A DNA stretch of 64,000 nucleotides, taken from NCBI GenBank assembly GCA_902729315.2, contig LR746270.1:4900221-4964220 (forward strand), in the 5' to 3' direction. This document shows positions 1 through 10,337 of this stretch, in pieces (the stretch's first letter is position 1; every line of letters starts with the position of its first letter). This stretch comes from Spirodela intermedia. Taxonomy: Eukaryota; Streptophyta; Magnoliopsida; Alismatales; Araceae. The translations under genes and the position numbers were made by a program. The notes beneath the pieces are model-generated. The model worked only from the letters and a program-made list of their open reading frames with translations. It was not told where the DNA came from and did no database searches.

Positions 1-600
1 CAGATAAGTATTGACTTGAAAAGAAGTGAAGGTAAATCAGTTCTTTTGAATCCCTTATTGAAGTATGATTTCATATCAATGTGTGGAACTAAGAATTTTA
101 GAAGTTTGGCTCACTTGGATTACTTTACTATGAATCATGTCAATTGAGTTCCACTAACCTTTGTTAACATATTAATTAAATACAAAGGATTCAACTAGCC
201 TCACACTAAACTTAATAGCTCTAGGTGACTAAAAGTGTTTCTCTTACACACTTGCTCTAGAGGGTCAACTAGATTAGTGCCCTACTAATATTACTATTCT
301 AGATTTAAGATTTTAGGTTGGCTTATATACTATAAGCATTTAAACAAAACAAAATAACACATAAGTGTAGCTTATGATGGTAGGAATTTGAAGGTTTAGA
401 GAGGTATGTAAGCTTTTTTGGAGGACATGTACTTGAATGTTGGAGAGAGAGTGCAAAAATGAGTAGAATTGTTAAATCCTTTTGTCTAGAATTAGGAAAG
501 AAACTATGCATTTGATTTATTTGTTATTAGAGTCACATAAGTAACAAAAAACTTAATCTCATCATTTTCTCTTGTAATATTAGTTTGTTTTCTTTTGTCA
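1..600. other. AT-rich DNA, no gene recognised
   Basis: This AT-rich stretch has many stops in all frames. It lies downstream, on the minus strand, of a decayed Copia gag region (600-1556) and may be further decayed internal sequence of the same element. No protein motif is clear enough to support that. Confidence 0.4.
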
Positions 601-1983
601 TTAATTGGCTTCAAAATGAATGCACTTTTTACAAAAATTACATTATATTATCTTAGAATCTTCTTCTATAATATTTACATACTATTTTGTCTTCTTCAAA
701 TAATAGATTTCAATATATTTCTTACAAAATGAAAATTATATTTGATTTATCATAACTTCTTCCATGGCCTTGACTTCAATAAGACATTCTACCCTAATTT
801 CTCTTATCATGTCACTCATTGGAAGTGACATCATTATTTTTTCATTTCATGTGATTATAACTTTAAATTGAAATGTCTATTCTAGAGAGTTTTTTATAGA
901 CTTATTCATTATTTATTCATATGCTAATAAAGAGTCTATTGATTCATTTTGAGTGTAAATAGATTCCTCAATAGCTATAACAAATTTTGATAGAAGACTT
1001 ACCGATGTTTTCTTAAGAATTTATTTATCATATATTCTCATCTAATCAAGAATTAATCAAAATGCAATAAAAAAAACCTCAAATATATTCACCAACTTTA
1101 ATAAACAGAGTTCCAAATTACTTGTAAAGAGTTTGAAATTTAATGATTGTAACCTTATTATCCCCATAACATTAATCTCTCAAAAATTTCTAAGTTTCTA
1201 AAAACCTCATGGTATTAGCAATCAAAAGGAAAAGAACCACTAATATAGCTTTTTCTAATACTAAAAATATTTTCACATCTTTCTTTTGAAGTTCCTTAAG
1301 ATCCTGTCTACTGCTAATAATGCTTCAAAATTCATATTTATTTCTATTTAAATAGAGTATAGAGGTATATAGGTTTTCATTTGGCATACTTGTAGTAAAT
1401 AGAGTTACCTCTTCTCAAAAAAATTCACATAGATATTTCTATGAAAAAACAATTTCATAGTATTAGTCAATCTCATTCTTGTAACTTTATTCTTGTGGTT
1501 GTGATATCCACAATACTAAACAACTCATATATTGAACTTAATGTTTTGATACCACTTTAGGAAAATAAGTTCAAATTAAAGAAAAATATTTCTATATTTA
1601 AGAGAGAAAAATGGGCTGAAATACATGAGAAAGAGGTTTCATGGCATAAAAAGAGTTTTAAACATAAAATATCTTGAGCTATTTACAATAGAGGAGAGAG
1701 ATAATTTTTTCAAGAGATGGCTCTCCATGGTAGATCTAGTTGTCCTATATAATATCTCAAATATAAGGGATGATTTTCAGTGTATCCGATGAGGAAAAAA
1801 AGACGATCTCTTTTTTTAAGATGGTGGTGCAACATGTACATGTTACTACACCCTTAAGTTTTCCCTTTGTTCTTCCTTTCAGAATAGGATCTACGATTTT
1901 GACATTGTCCATAATGTTGGCCCTTACGTGAATCAAACCTTTGTTATTAGTTAACACAAAAATTGAGATGCATTTATTAATTT
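600..1983 (-). mobile_element. Decayed Ty1/Copia retrotransposon fragment (LTR end, PBS, gag)
   Basis: Read on the minus strand, 1543-1554 is TGGTATCAAAAC, a near match to the initiator-Met tRNA primer binding site of plant Copia elements. Just before it (from about 1557) lies sequence ending TTTTCCTAAAG, which resembles the LTR end of the neighbouring plus-strand element. Downstream on the minus strand, gag-like pieces can be read through stops. One is EESIYTQNESIDSLLAYE near 935-990, which looks like the C-terminal part of the UBN2 gag domain. Another is a CCHC knuckle core, CNFCKKCIHF, near 615-650. No intact frame survives. The outer LTR boundary is uncertain; 1557-1983 is probably LTR because it contains a TATATA-like box and a CT-rich leader. 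Confidence 0.6.
1543..1554 (-). other. Primer binding site of the minus-strand Copia remnant
   Basis: Minus-strand TGGTATCAAAAC resembles the usual Copia PBS TGGTATCAGAGC, complementary to initiator-Met tRNA. It marks the junction between an LTR at higher coordinates and internal sequence at lower coordinates. Confidence 0.6.
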
Positions 1984-2243
1984 TGTCTTTATTTTATTGC
2001 TAATTTTTTATTTTAGTGGGCCAAAAGGTTACAATTTATTTTGGTTTTTAGTAGGTCAAAGGGGGGCAGCCTATATAGGATATTTATGTAGGATATAAGT
2101 ACTCTCTTTCTCTCTCTTCACAGTGCATTTTTGACGATTGATATTCTAGGTTTTTTTTCTATGTAGAGTTCCTCATCTTCTCTCCTTTCATTCTCTCCCA
2201 AAATCTATATTCTTTCCTAAAAAGTCATCATCATTTTCCTACA
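1984..2243 (+). repeat. 5' LTR of the Copia element
   Basis: This 260-bp LTR has TG...CA ends. It contains CTATATAGG near 2072 as a likely TATA box, followed by a CT-rich leader. It aligns along its length with 4881-5132, including GTGGGCCAAAAGGTTA and TATTTTGGTTTTTAGT, with many point differences, so the insertion is old. Confidence 0.82.
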
Positions 2244-2245
2244 AG

Positions 2246-2257
2246 TGGAATCAAAAT
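2246..2257 (+). other. Copia primer binding site (degenerate)
   Basis: TGGAATCAAAAT lies 2 nt after the 5' LTR, where Copia elements carry TGGTATCAGAGC, complementary to initiator-Met tRNA. The position and partial match support the LTR boundary. Confidence 0.65.
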
Positions 2258-2423
2258 GCCAAGTTCATCTATTGGGTGTTTTCTTCTTTCATGGAGACCA
2301 CCAATTCAAGGGAGATTAAACGGGATTGATGAAGGTTTTTGAATATTTTTTAAGATTACTTGTTCTAAAAAGAAACCTGAAGGTCATGTTTGAAGTTTTT
2401 ATGAAGAGTTAACACCATTAACT

Positions 2424-3330
2424 TTGAGAATGTCAAAAGGTAACCCCTTGAAATTATCTCAACCCCTTGTGCCATTTTTCAATGGAGGGAAATATGATTT
2501 TTGGGGCATTAGGATGAAGATATTTTCTATTTCACAAAATTTATGGGATTTAATTGAGAATGAAAATATGGAAAGAGAGAGTTCTCAAAAAGATAAAAAA
2601 AATAATTTCAAAAAGAAGATACCAAAGCATTATTATTTTTACAGCAGTCCATTTTAAAAACTATTTTTCTATGTATTACTAATGTCACAAGTTTTTTAAA
2701 AGTATAGAAAATTTTGAGAAATAAATTTTATGAAGACAATAGAGTTATGGTTGACAATCTTCAAACACTCCATAGAGAATTTAAAACTATAAACATGAAA
2801 TCTAGTGAATCTATTTGTGATTTATCTTTTCAAATTTCAATTATTATAAATCAAATGAAATTTTTTGATGAAGACATTTTAGATACAAAAAACATTGATT
2901 CTTTTTTAAGAAATCTTCCTTCTAAATTTGATCAGGTTGTGGTTGTTGTTGTTGTTGTTGTTATAGAAGAGCTTAAAGATTTGTATATTTATGCTCAAAA
3001 TGAATTGATGAGATATTTATTGGCACATAGAGGAAGAAAATAGATTTACAAAAAAATATCTTGAACAAGTATTTAAAGTCAAAATTAAAATGTTTTAAAA
3101 AGAGAAAAATAGTAAAGTCACTTTGTACCAATGACATGATACTAAAAATAGAGGTCAAGACAATTATCATAGATGAGGTTGATAGAAAGATGTAATGTTG
3201 ATTTTGTAAGAAATATGAACATATTAAAACGTTTTTTTGGGAGAAAGTAAAATAGTATGATAATGTTAGAGAAGGAAGTTCTAAGTTAGTGCATAATTTT
3301 TAAAAGAAGTATGGACATATTGAAATAAAC
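2424..3330 (+). pseudogene. Copia gag remnant with CCHC knuckle
   Basis: Two frame pieces cover the gag domain of plant Copia elements. The first (2424-2657) carries VPFFNGGKYDFWGIRMK, the usual start of the UBN2/retrotransposon gag domain. The second (2714-3043) carries the central part, including NLPSKFDQ and EELKDL. Between those two motifs a GTT microsatellite (about 2936-2962) encodes a run of valines not expected in the family. After a stop, a knuckle remnant FCKKYEHIKTFFW is readable near 3205-3240. Normally gag forms the intracellular virus-like particle. Several stops make this copy non-functional. Confidence 0.78.
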
Positions 3331-3429
3331 TATTGATATAAGAAAAAGGATCAAACAAATATTGTTGAAGAAAATAATTTAAAATTTTTATTTATTATTT
3401 TTTTTATCTTTAAGTATAAGTAAATAAAA

Positions 3430-3780
3430 TATGTGATTTGTTGATAGTGGTTATAGTAATCATATGACAAGAGATAGAGATTTATTTCAAAATACTAATT
3501 TATCTATGATATATGATGTTAAAATTGGTAATTAAAATAATGTGAAAAATGAAAACATTACTACTATTGTTGCTCATATATAATCAAGTGCAAATATCTT
3601 AATTTATGATTTAATTTATTTTGTTTTAAAATTAGCACACAATTTACTTAGTATAAGTCAATTATTAGAATGTGGTTATATTGTTCATTTTGAAGATGAT
3701 AGATGTATTATCAAGCATAAGAAAAGTGTCACGTCTCTTATGATGATTCCTAAATTAATTATATTGAAAATTTTTCCCCA
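3430..3780 (+). pseudogene. Copia protease and GAG-pre-integrase remnant
   Basis: Near 3435-3490 the frame reads VDSGYSNHMTRD, the region around the active-site Asp of Copia aspartic proteases (D-S-G core kept). Near 3635-3720 it reads AHNLLSISQLLECGYIVHF, the GAG-pre-integrase motif. Both are interrupted by stops. The integrase catalytic core that should follow is not visible; only about 180 bp of unrecognised sequence separates this part from the RT remnant. Confidence 0.7.
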
Positions 3781-3929
3781 ATTATAAGACTTAAAATAGT
3801 TTGTATTATTTTGACTTTGGTAGTACAAATGAAATGAAAATATTTCAATTTAATATTAAATAAATATTTTTAAATAATTATTTGAATGAAGATGTCTATG
3901 TTGAATAACCACAAAGTTTTATTATTGAT

Positions 3930-4850
3930 ATGAGAGAAAATAAAATTTATAAATTAAAGAAGTCATTATATAATTATAAGCAAGTGCCTAGAGGGTGATA
4001 TAATAGACTTCATTCATATTTTTATAAGTATAATCTTCATCGAAATGAGAGTAAGCCAACACTTTATATCAAGAGTGAAGGAGAAGATATTTTAATTGTA
4101 TGTGCTTATGGTGATTATATTATTTATATTAGATCATCTTTGTCATTAATTTTAGAATTTAAGGCTTACATGATGACTGGATTTGATATGACTAATTCGT
4201 GATTATTTTATTATTTTCTTAGACTTTAAATTATTCTAAATGATTATGGTATATTTATTTCACAAGAGAAGTATACATTTGATTTATTTAATAATTTGAA
4301 TATATTTAATTGGAAGACTTGTTCTACTCTTATGAATACTAATGACAAATTATGTCTTAATGATGTGACTGTAAAAAAAAATAAATATTTTTATAGAAAC
4401 TTGGTTAATAGATTAATATATTTGACTCATAGAAGACTGAATATATTATTTTCAATTAGTATGATTTCAAGATTTATGAATTCTTCATCAATTCATTTCC
4501 TTGGAGTAGCAAAGTGGATATCTTGTTATGTTTGAGGCACTTTGAATGATGAAAGTTTATATCAACATAGTTTTAAATTTAAAATTTTCTAGATATTCAA
4601 ATAGTGATTGAGCGAGTTATATTAATGATAGTAAAAACATAAGTGACTTTGTTTTAAATTTTGGTTCAAGTGCAACTTCATGGACTTCAAAAAAGTAAGA
4701 ATCTATAGCATTATCATCATTGGAAGTTGAATATATTGATGCATCAATGGTTGAACAACAAGTAATAATGGTTGTGGAGTATCTTAGAAGATGGCAATTT
4801 GTGCCAATCAACAGTAATAGTGATTTATTGTAATAACGTTTCAATTATCT
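3930..4850 (+). pseudogene. Copia reverse transcriptase / RNase H remnant
   Basis: Pieces of the RT domain read through stops: KIYKLKKSLYNYKQVPR near 3945-3995, then a YGDY core near 4105-4130 where active Copia RTs have YVDD. The catalytic box is therefore altered. The RNase H linker (NRLIYLTHRR, near 4400-4440) and the C-terminal RNase H segment around EYIDASM (about 4725-4750) follow. At least four stops or frame changes are present, so no polyprotein can be made. Confidence 0.75.
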
Positions 4851-4880
4851 CAATGACAAATAATCTGATATTTTATTATC

Positions 4881-5132
4881 TGTCTTTATCTGGCTTCTTA
4901 TTTTTGTCTTTAGTGGGCCAAAAGGTTAAGGCTTATTTTGGTTTTTAGTGGGTCAAATGGGTAGCACAAAGGCATTTATGTGGGATATCAATACTATCTT
5001 TCTCTCTCTTCGGGGTGTATTCGTGTCGCTGAGATTCTATGATTTTTTCTGGTGCGAAATTCTTCCTCTTCTCTCCCATCCTCTCCCAAAATTCATATTC
5101 TCTCTCAAAAAGTCGTCATCGTTTTTCCTACA
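4881..5132 (+). repeat. 3' LTR of the Copia element
   Basis: This 252-bp sequence has TGTCTTTAT...CCTACA ends and matches the 5' LTR along its length with scattered substitutions and small gaps. No clear polypurine tract precedes it; the bases just upstream are AT-rich. Its right end lies about 40 bp before recognisable peroxidase coding sequence. Confidence 0.8.
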
Positions 5133-5169
5133 ACCTTCGCCACCGGCCTGAGAGTCTTGCCCCGCCGAC

Positions 5170-5435
5170 AACAAGACAAGGAACTCCGGTGCTGCTGTGG
5201 ACATGACCTCCACTGTCTTCGACAACGCGTACTACAAGCTCCTCCTCCGGGAAAGAGTCTCTTCTCCTCCGACCAGGCCCTGCTGGCCCTCACCCGGGAC
5301 CAGGCTGCCGGGAGGATGCCTTCAACCTGGTCGATTTCGCCGGCTCGGAGGATGCCTTCAACCAGGCCTTCGTGAGGTCCATACTCAAGATGAGAAGCTT
5401 ACCCAGCGTCCAGGAGGTGAGATTAGACTGTAAAA
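5170..5435 (+). pseudogene. Class III peroxidase 3'-end fragment, frameshifted
   Basis: Three consecutive frames give the C-terminal part of a plant secretory (class III) haem peroxidase. The first is SGAAVDMTSTVFDNAYYKLLL (about 5185-5250), whose FDNAYY core contains the Asp of the distal calcium/haem-side loop typical of the family. The second is SLFSSDQALLALTRDQAA (about 5258-5310). The third is FAGSEDAFNQAF followed by RSILKMRSLPS (about 5336-5410), the final helix region. The frame changes twice and everything upstream of the FDN motif is absent, replaced by the Copia 3' LTR. The remnant ends near a TAA/TGA-rich stretch with RLDC in place of the usual R-x-N-C end. It is a dead 3' exon piece. 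Confidence 0.75.
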
Positions 5436-5439
5436 TGGT

Positions 5440-5991
5440 CCGGTGAAGGAGAAGACTCATCTTCTTCCCACTCTGTGTGTGAGAGAGAGATATCTGATCA
5501 CGGTTATTCCCGTCAGTGAACGGTTCAATCTCTCATAATTTACCCATGAGCTGCTGTTATGCTTGGATATAGAAATTAAGGTGACGAAGACCGTCAAGGG
5601 GGTATACACGCTTTTGGGGTACCACCCCAGCGGCGTGATCCCGTCCGCGCGGCTGTCGGGAGGGACCACCGAGACAAGAGATGGCGAGGACGCCTGCGGC
5701 GGTCGGGGGGAACAAGGAGGACCACCGCTCCTTGTTCCGCCGTCGCCGGGCGGACGTCTCAGCTGTCAGCCGGTTTGCATCGACGATCATCTGATTCACA
5801 TCTCGCGGCGGAGAAACATGGACGTCCCTCGCCGACATCAGAGAACGAGGGTTTCTTCCAGAGCGAGAGGGGGACGTCCCAACGCGTCCGTCGCAAGCTG
5901 ACGTTTGGAATGCCCAATTTGTTCACTGAAATACCTATTTAGTTTGATCTCGTCTGAGTTTCAATGAGCTTGACGGGTTTTGCCAACCTAG

Positions 5992-6039
<48 letters not shown>

Positions 6040-6580
6040 GTATGGATCCTTAAAATGGATACTAGTGTGTCTCTCTCTCTACCTTATGTCATGTCTTTCT
6101 CTCTCTGTCATGGGTGTAGGACGGGGTGAGTAAATGTACTAGCGTTGTAAAACTCTCTCTCTCTCAAGCTCGTGCTGGACCTGGCGATTTCGGGCCCGGC
6201 CGGGGAAAATACCATCCTTCCCCTCCCAATGAGATCGGACGAATCGACGGCTATGATCCCCTCGCAAGAAAACGTTGGAATCGGATAATGATTGGCGATC
6301 TTCGTTGCACACGTGGAGAATCTGACTTGTCATGGTCTCCGACCTTTTGCATGCCTCAGATTCAGTCGTATCATTGCGTGTCGTTCTCAACAATACTAAC
6401 TGCCACAGAGAGAGAGAGAGAGGGGAGCGATGGCGTGTGCTTGTTGACTTGCCCATAGCTGTCTTATTGTCTTGGGAGGAAGCAAGGTGGAATCAGAGAA
6501 GGAACGAGGAGGACGTGGTGGCGCGTGGACGGGCGTCTGACGTGTCCACACTACGATCACAATCGGCGGCTGCTCCCCAT
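5440..6580. other. Intergenic region upstream of the first UPF0496 gene
   Basis: This interval is GC-rich at 5600-5900, then holds a (GA)n tract at 5994-6036 and further short CT/GA runs. Open frames exist on both strands, but none has a recognisable domain and they overlap each other. I see no gene. The right end is the promoter of the gene that starts at 6852. Confidence 0.4.
5994..6036 (+). repeat. (GA)n microsatellite
   Basis: An uninterrupted GA dinucleotide run of about 43 bp in intergenic DNA. Confidence 0.95.
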
Positions 6581-6584
6581 CCCC

Positions 6585-6593
6585 CCTATAAAT
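6585..6593 (+). promoter_or_regulatory. Likely TATA box of the first UPF0496 gene
   Basis: CTATAAATT sits about 260 bp before the ATG at 6852 and is followed by a CT-rich leader, an arrangement common in plant promoters. The transcription start is inferred, not seen. Confidence 0.55.
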
Positions 6594-6851
6594 TCTCCGC
6601 TCTCTTCTATTATGGCTATCTCCCGTCTCTCTCTCTCTCGCTCTCGCTGCACACTTGATTGGCGAGTGCTCAAGAAGCAAAGACCCAACATCTCTATCTG
6701 TCTTCTGTTTCCTTCTCGCCCAAGGAACGTCTCTCCTTCTTCTCCCATTCTTAAAAAGTCTGATAAAAAAGGTGTATTTTTTTCCCATCGTCTTCTTCGT
6801 CCTCCAGCTCCGCAGGATATCTTGTTAAAAAGTCTGTAGATTGAAGGCAGC

Positions 6852-7955
6852 ATGACCAGTTCAATCGACGTGAACGAGGAGTACAGGAAGGCCCTCCGGA
6901 CGAGGTCCTACGTCGAAGTCTGGACAAAAATCCACCGTCACCTGCGACGCAGCGCCACCGCCCCTTCGCCGCCGTCAACGCCAACTGCATTTACGATAGA
7001 GGACGACCACGCCGCCACCACCGGCAACTCCCTCGCAGGCTCCGAAACATCAACCTCGTCCTTCCAATTATCCTGCTATTCCCACCTCTCGAGCTACCTT
7101 CTGAAGCCCAACAACCAGGAGGTTTTACTCGCCGGGGTGCCTGACCCCGAGCTCCGCGCCATCTTACTCGACTACTTTACCGCCGGCGAGGTGGCCTGCA
7201 ACATTTGCGTCTCTCTCCTCGGCTCCATCGACCGGCTCCGCCGAGACCATCGCATCATACAGAGGTTTCTCAACGACAGCAGCGCCACAGCCGTCGACTG
7301 TGCCGACCTCGCCTCCTACGCGGAGTTTGAGAACCCTCTCTACTCTGTCAACTTTAACCGGATCCACCACCTTTACGACTCTCTCATCCGGAGGCTAAAC
7401 CTCGCCGGCGACAGCTTCGCGCGCCGCGCGCGTCTGCTCCGCCGCGCCAAGACGGCCTCCGGAGCCGCCTTGGTAGTTGCATGCGGGGTCTTGGCGGCGG
7501 CAGCGCTGGCGGTCGCGGCGCACGCGGCGGTCGCCGTGGCGGTGGCGGGGGGCCCGGCCTTGGTGGCTCCCCTCTCGGCGCGGCTCAGGCGGAGGATGGG
7601 GACTTTGCGGTCCGGTCGCCTGGCGAGGCTGCTGGCGCAGGTGGAGGCGGCGGCTCGGGGGGCGTACATCATGAACCGGGACATGGAGACGATGAGCAGG
7701 ATGGCGGAGCGGCTGCAGGATGAGGTGGATCACGGGAAGGCGGTGGTGAGGCTGTTCCTGCGGAGCAGGGAGGCGTGGGTGTTGAGGGAGGCCGTCGGCG
7801 GTCGTGCCGGCGGCGGGGAGGGCGGATATCTGGAGCGAGTGGATGAGCTGGAAGAACATGTTTACTGGTGCCTGCTCACCATCAACCGGACTCGGGCCCT
7901 TCTTGCCCAAGAAATAGTGGTCGGTGCTTCTCCGACACCAGCACCGACAACATAG
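6852..7955 (+). CDS. UPF0496 family protein with membrane hairpin (367 aa)
   Basis: Intronless. The N-terminus DVNEEYRKALRTRSYVE is the family's conserved start. A helical region follows, with SIDRLRRDHRIIQRFL and the ENPLYSVNFNRI motif. A long hydrophobic Ala/Val-rich segment at about residues 202-241 looks like one or two membrane passes, and a coiled C-terminal half contains MERLQDEVDHGKAV-like helices and ends LLTINRTRALLAQEI. These features place it in the plant UPF0496 (DUF677, AT14A-related) family, whose biochemical function is not established. A membrane association is inferred from the hydrophobic block. GC content is very high in the last third. Length is typical for the family. 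A second, shorter paralogue starts 2.4 kb downstream on the same strand. The start is the first ATG after the CT-rich leader, and the family motif begins five codons later. Confidence 0.85.
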   Translation: MTSSIDVNEEYRKALRTRSYVEVWTKIHRHLRRSATAPSPPSTPTAFTIEDDHAATTGNSLAGSETSTSSFQLSCYSHLSSYLLKPNNQEVLLAGVPDPELRAILLDYFTAGEVACNICVSLLGSIDRLRRDHRIIQRFLNDSSATAVDCADLASYAEFENPLYSVNFNRIHHLYDSLIRRLNLAGDSFARRARLLRRAKTASGAALVVACGVLAAAALAVAAHAAVAVAVAGGPALVAPLSARLRRRMGTLRSGRLARLLAQVEAAARGAYIMNRDMETMSRMAERLQDEVDHGKAVVRLFLRSREAWVLREAVGGRAGGGEGGYLERVDELEEHVYWCLLTINRTRALLAQEIVVGASPTPAPTT

Positions 7956-9540
7956 GCGTGCGCGTTAAGTTTCCCAGCAAGTTCCCAACAGAGCTGCTAG
8001 AGAGATGGTGTTTGTTATTATAATTCCCCTGTTTCTGTGAGATTTTATTCTTTTCCCAATAGGAAGATACTCATAAGCGTTTCAACCTCATTCAATGAAT
8101 TCTTTTCCTCGTCATTCTTTGACAGTATTTTTACTTGAAGAGGTACATTTCATCGCTAGTTGAGGCTTTGTTGTCTATCCGTGCTGATAACTTCTTTACG
8201 AGTGAAGGATCCTAATAGAGTATGATAACCAAATTTGCAAAAATAATTATATTATTTCACCTAATTAATAATTACAGGGAATGACAAACGATGCTTGTTA
8301 TATTTAGGGTTAAAATTATTTCATGTGCACCGCTCATTGTGGAACACTTAACGATAACACCCTACTTGATTACTGTCGGGAAGGATAAAGTGATGCTTGT
8401 CATATTTTGGGTTAGAATTACTTCATGTGTACCACTTATTGTGAAACTCTTAATGTGATAATACCATTCAGAGTTTCCGTCCTAGAAAAATTTGCCACTT
8501 GGGCCAAGTAAAATGGGATCGAACACCTAAACAAAGTTATCATTATTATTATAAACAAAGGGAACATAATGTTTAAATGCTAATTTACAATAATATCAGG
8601 ATATTCCACGATGTGTGGTTATAGATTGTCATAACAATAAAAAATGAAAATTGTGATGAGTAGCAATAAGTTGCATGAGGTATTTTGAAATGGTAGTTTA
8701 TGGATGGTGGTAAACATCCCATCATGATGTATGGAAATGATAGGATGACTATGAGGTGGTGTTAATTGAAACTAGTAGTAATTTACATGTCATTGGTGTT
8801 CTGATAATGGGCATTGCTCTTGTTAGCAAACGATGGGATGCTAGTGATAACTTGCCATAATTATGAGGTAGTGCATGTACAAAAAGGGGAATAATCACAA
8901 ATTTGAAGTCCTATGTGTGGTGGGTTTGATACATGCTTGATACTTTTTGGTAGAGTATGAGTTTGCTATATAGTTGGCAAGTAGTAAGATTGAGTGGAAC
9001 TAGTAATATGAATAATAACAAGAATCCTCTAATTGATAATACTTGTAAATGGAAGTAAACATAGAGATCACTAGTTTGAGCTCATAGATAATGACTAGAT
9101 TATGAGGTAGTTACAGGAAAAAAGGGTACTAGATAGGAGTTTTATACAGGCATTTGTGTTGATTGAAGCCATAGGTGAACCTAGGCATAGCCTCATCATT
9201 GCCTAAGTTATATTCGTGATGTATAGTGCCGTCAATTGGACTTTATTACCACAAGTTCATGAAGCTATGCTTTTCGAAAACACACCACTACAGTGCATAG
9301 CTTTGTATTCCTGATTTTTGCAATTTTTACACAAATAATTTGAATTCTAGAATAAATTCTTGATCTTATTTCTTGAACCCATCGTAACTTAAGATTAGAT
9401 TCCTGGTTTATCCGATTTTCCAATGAAACACCTCCAATTATACGGTACCAAACCCTCGCAATCTTTTTTTAAAAGGAAACTCATCATTAGATGACTCTAT
9501 ATTCCTGATTTTATGTAAAATTTCCATTATATACTTATAA
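7956..9540. other. AT-rich intergenic spacer between the UPF0496 paralogues
   Basis: This holds the 3' UTR of the upstream gene (about 7956-8110), then AT-rich DNA with a diverged two-copy direct repeat (8291-8460). No coding region or transposon protein motif is recognised. Confidence 0.5.
8291..8460 (+). repeat. Diverged tandem duplication, about 101-bp period
   Basis: The segment starting ATGCTTGTTATATTTAGGGT at 8291 recurs at 8392 as ATGCTTGTCATATTTTGGGT. The similarity continues through the phrase TTCATGTG.ACC.CT.ATTGTG, with substitutions and small gaps. It looks like an old two-copy tandem duplication in non-coding DNA. Confidence 0.75.
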
Positions 9541-9645
9541 TTATTAATTATCACAAAATCGTATATTATTATTATTAATTATCACAGAATCGTATATTAT
9601 TATTATTAATTATCACAAAATCGTATATTATTATTATTTTTAAAA
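9541..9645 (+). repeat. Three-copy AT-rich minisatellite (30-31 bp unit)
   Basis: The core AATTATCACAAAATCGTATA occurs at about 9547, 9578 (one A to G change) and 9608, each separated by TTATTATT runs. Near-identical copies indicate recent tandem expansion. Confidence 0.9.
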
Positions 9646-10200
9646 TAAAATCCATCAATATACAACTTTATGTTCCTTAAACTCAACTAATTGTCCCATT
9701 AAGTACTTTCTTTGTATTTGGCCACCATCACGGAGGAATTCAGTCGAACGCCGCCAAACCTCACATCTAGAAGCCATCTCAGGTTGGTCCCACGCGTGAG
9801 TTTGAGGAACAGTTTCCCATGGCGAGGACAGCCCAAGCCCATCGCCCCGCGGTGCCAAAACAGGCCACGCAGCCCGCCCAGCGACGGCCGGTGGACGAAG
9901 GAAGATGAAACGTACGAGGAGAAATATCGCCGCCGCGAGACAGAGACGGCTATCTAACACTCAGATATCGGATGGAGCAGCGAAGAACAACGCCTCGCCA
10001 AGGCTCGGACGCGGAAGAACGTTGCGGCCGTGCGGCGAGAGCTCCTTCGCGGCTGCTGGAGCTTGCTTCCATCATCCGTGACGGCGGCGGCGGCGGAGAT
10101 ATTGACATTCCGTCTCCTCTCCTGCTCCTTCGGACTTGGAGGAGCTGTACGGCAGCGTTCTCGTGATAGGGACTTGAGAGATATCCGGAAGAGGTGGCAG
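9646..10200. other. GC-rich upstream region of the second UPF0496 gene
   Basis: Composition turns from AT-rich to GC-rich at about 9720. Open frames overlap on both strands without any recognisable domain, as expected in high-GC plant DNA. I treat this as promoter/5' region and see no separate gene. Confidence 0.4.
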
Positions 10201-10203
10201 GGA

Positions 10204-10213
10204 GTATATATAT
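10204..10213 (+). promoter_or_regulatory. Likely TATA box of the second UPF0496 gene
   Basis: GTATATATAT occurs in a GC-rich setting, about 130 bp before the ATG at 10338. The position and isolation of this AT motif make it the best TATA candidate. Confidence 0.6.
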
Positions 10214-10337
10214 CCCGATGGGTGGCTCCTCACCGGTCCTGATCTGCTTCTCCACCCCCTCCTTCGCCTTCCTCGTCTTCCTCGTCTCCGCCTCCGCGAG
10301 GAGCTGAAGGTCTTCTTCAGTCTGCAGGAGGCAGTAC

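Larger units (their letters stand above)
1984..5132 (+). mobile_element. Degenerate Ty1/Copia LTR retrotransposon with both LTRs
   Basis: The element is about 3.15 kb, shorter than the roughly 5 kb of a complete Copia. It has related direct LTRs (1984-2243 and 4881-5132), both starting TGTCTTTAT and ending CCTACA, and a primer binding site near 2246. Internal order on the plus strand is gag (UBN2 type), CCHC knuckle, protease, GAG-pre-integrase, then reverse transcriptase and RNase H pieces, which is the Copia order. The integrase core is essentially missing around 3770-3930. Frames are broken by many stops, so it is not autonomous. The flanks do not show a matching 5-bp target duplication (AATTT on the left, ACCTT on the right), so one edge may have been altered since insertion. 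Confidence 0.85.

Noticed and set aside
5563-5901. Overlapping open frames on both strands
   Set aside because: No recognisable motif and no consistent splice context; kept as intergenic.
7395-7910. Open frame of 171 codons on the minus strand
   Set aside because: Antisense shadow of the UPF0496 gene in a very GC-rich part.
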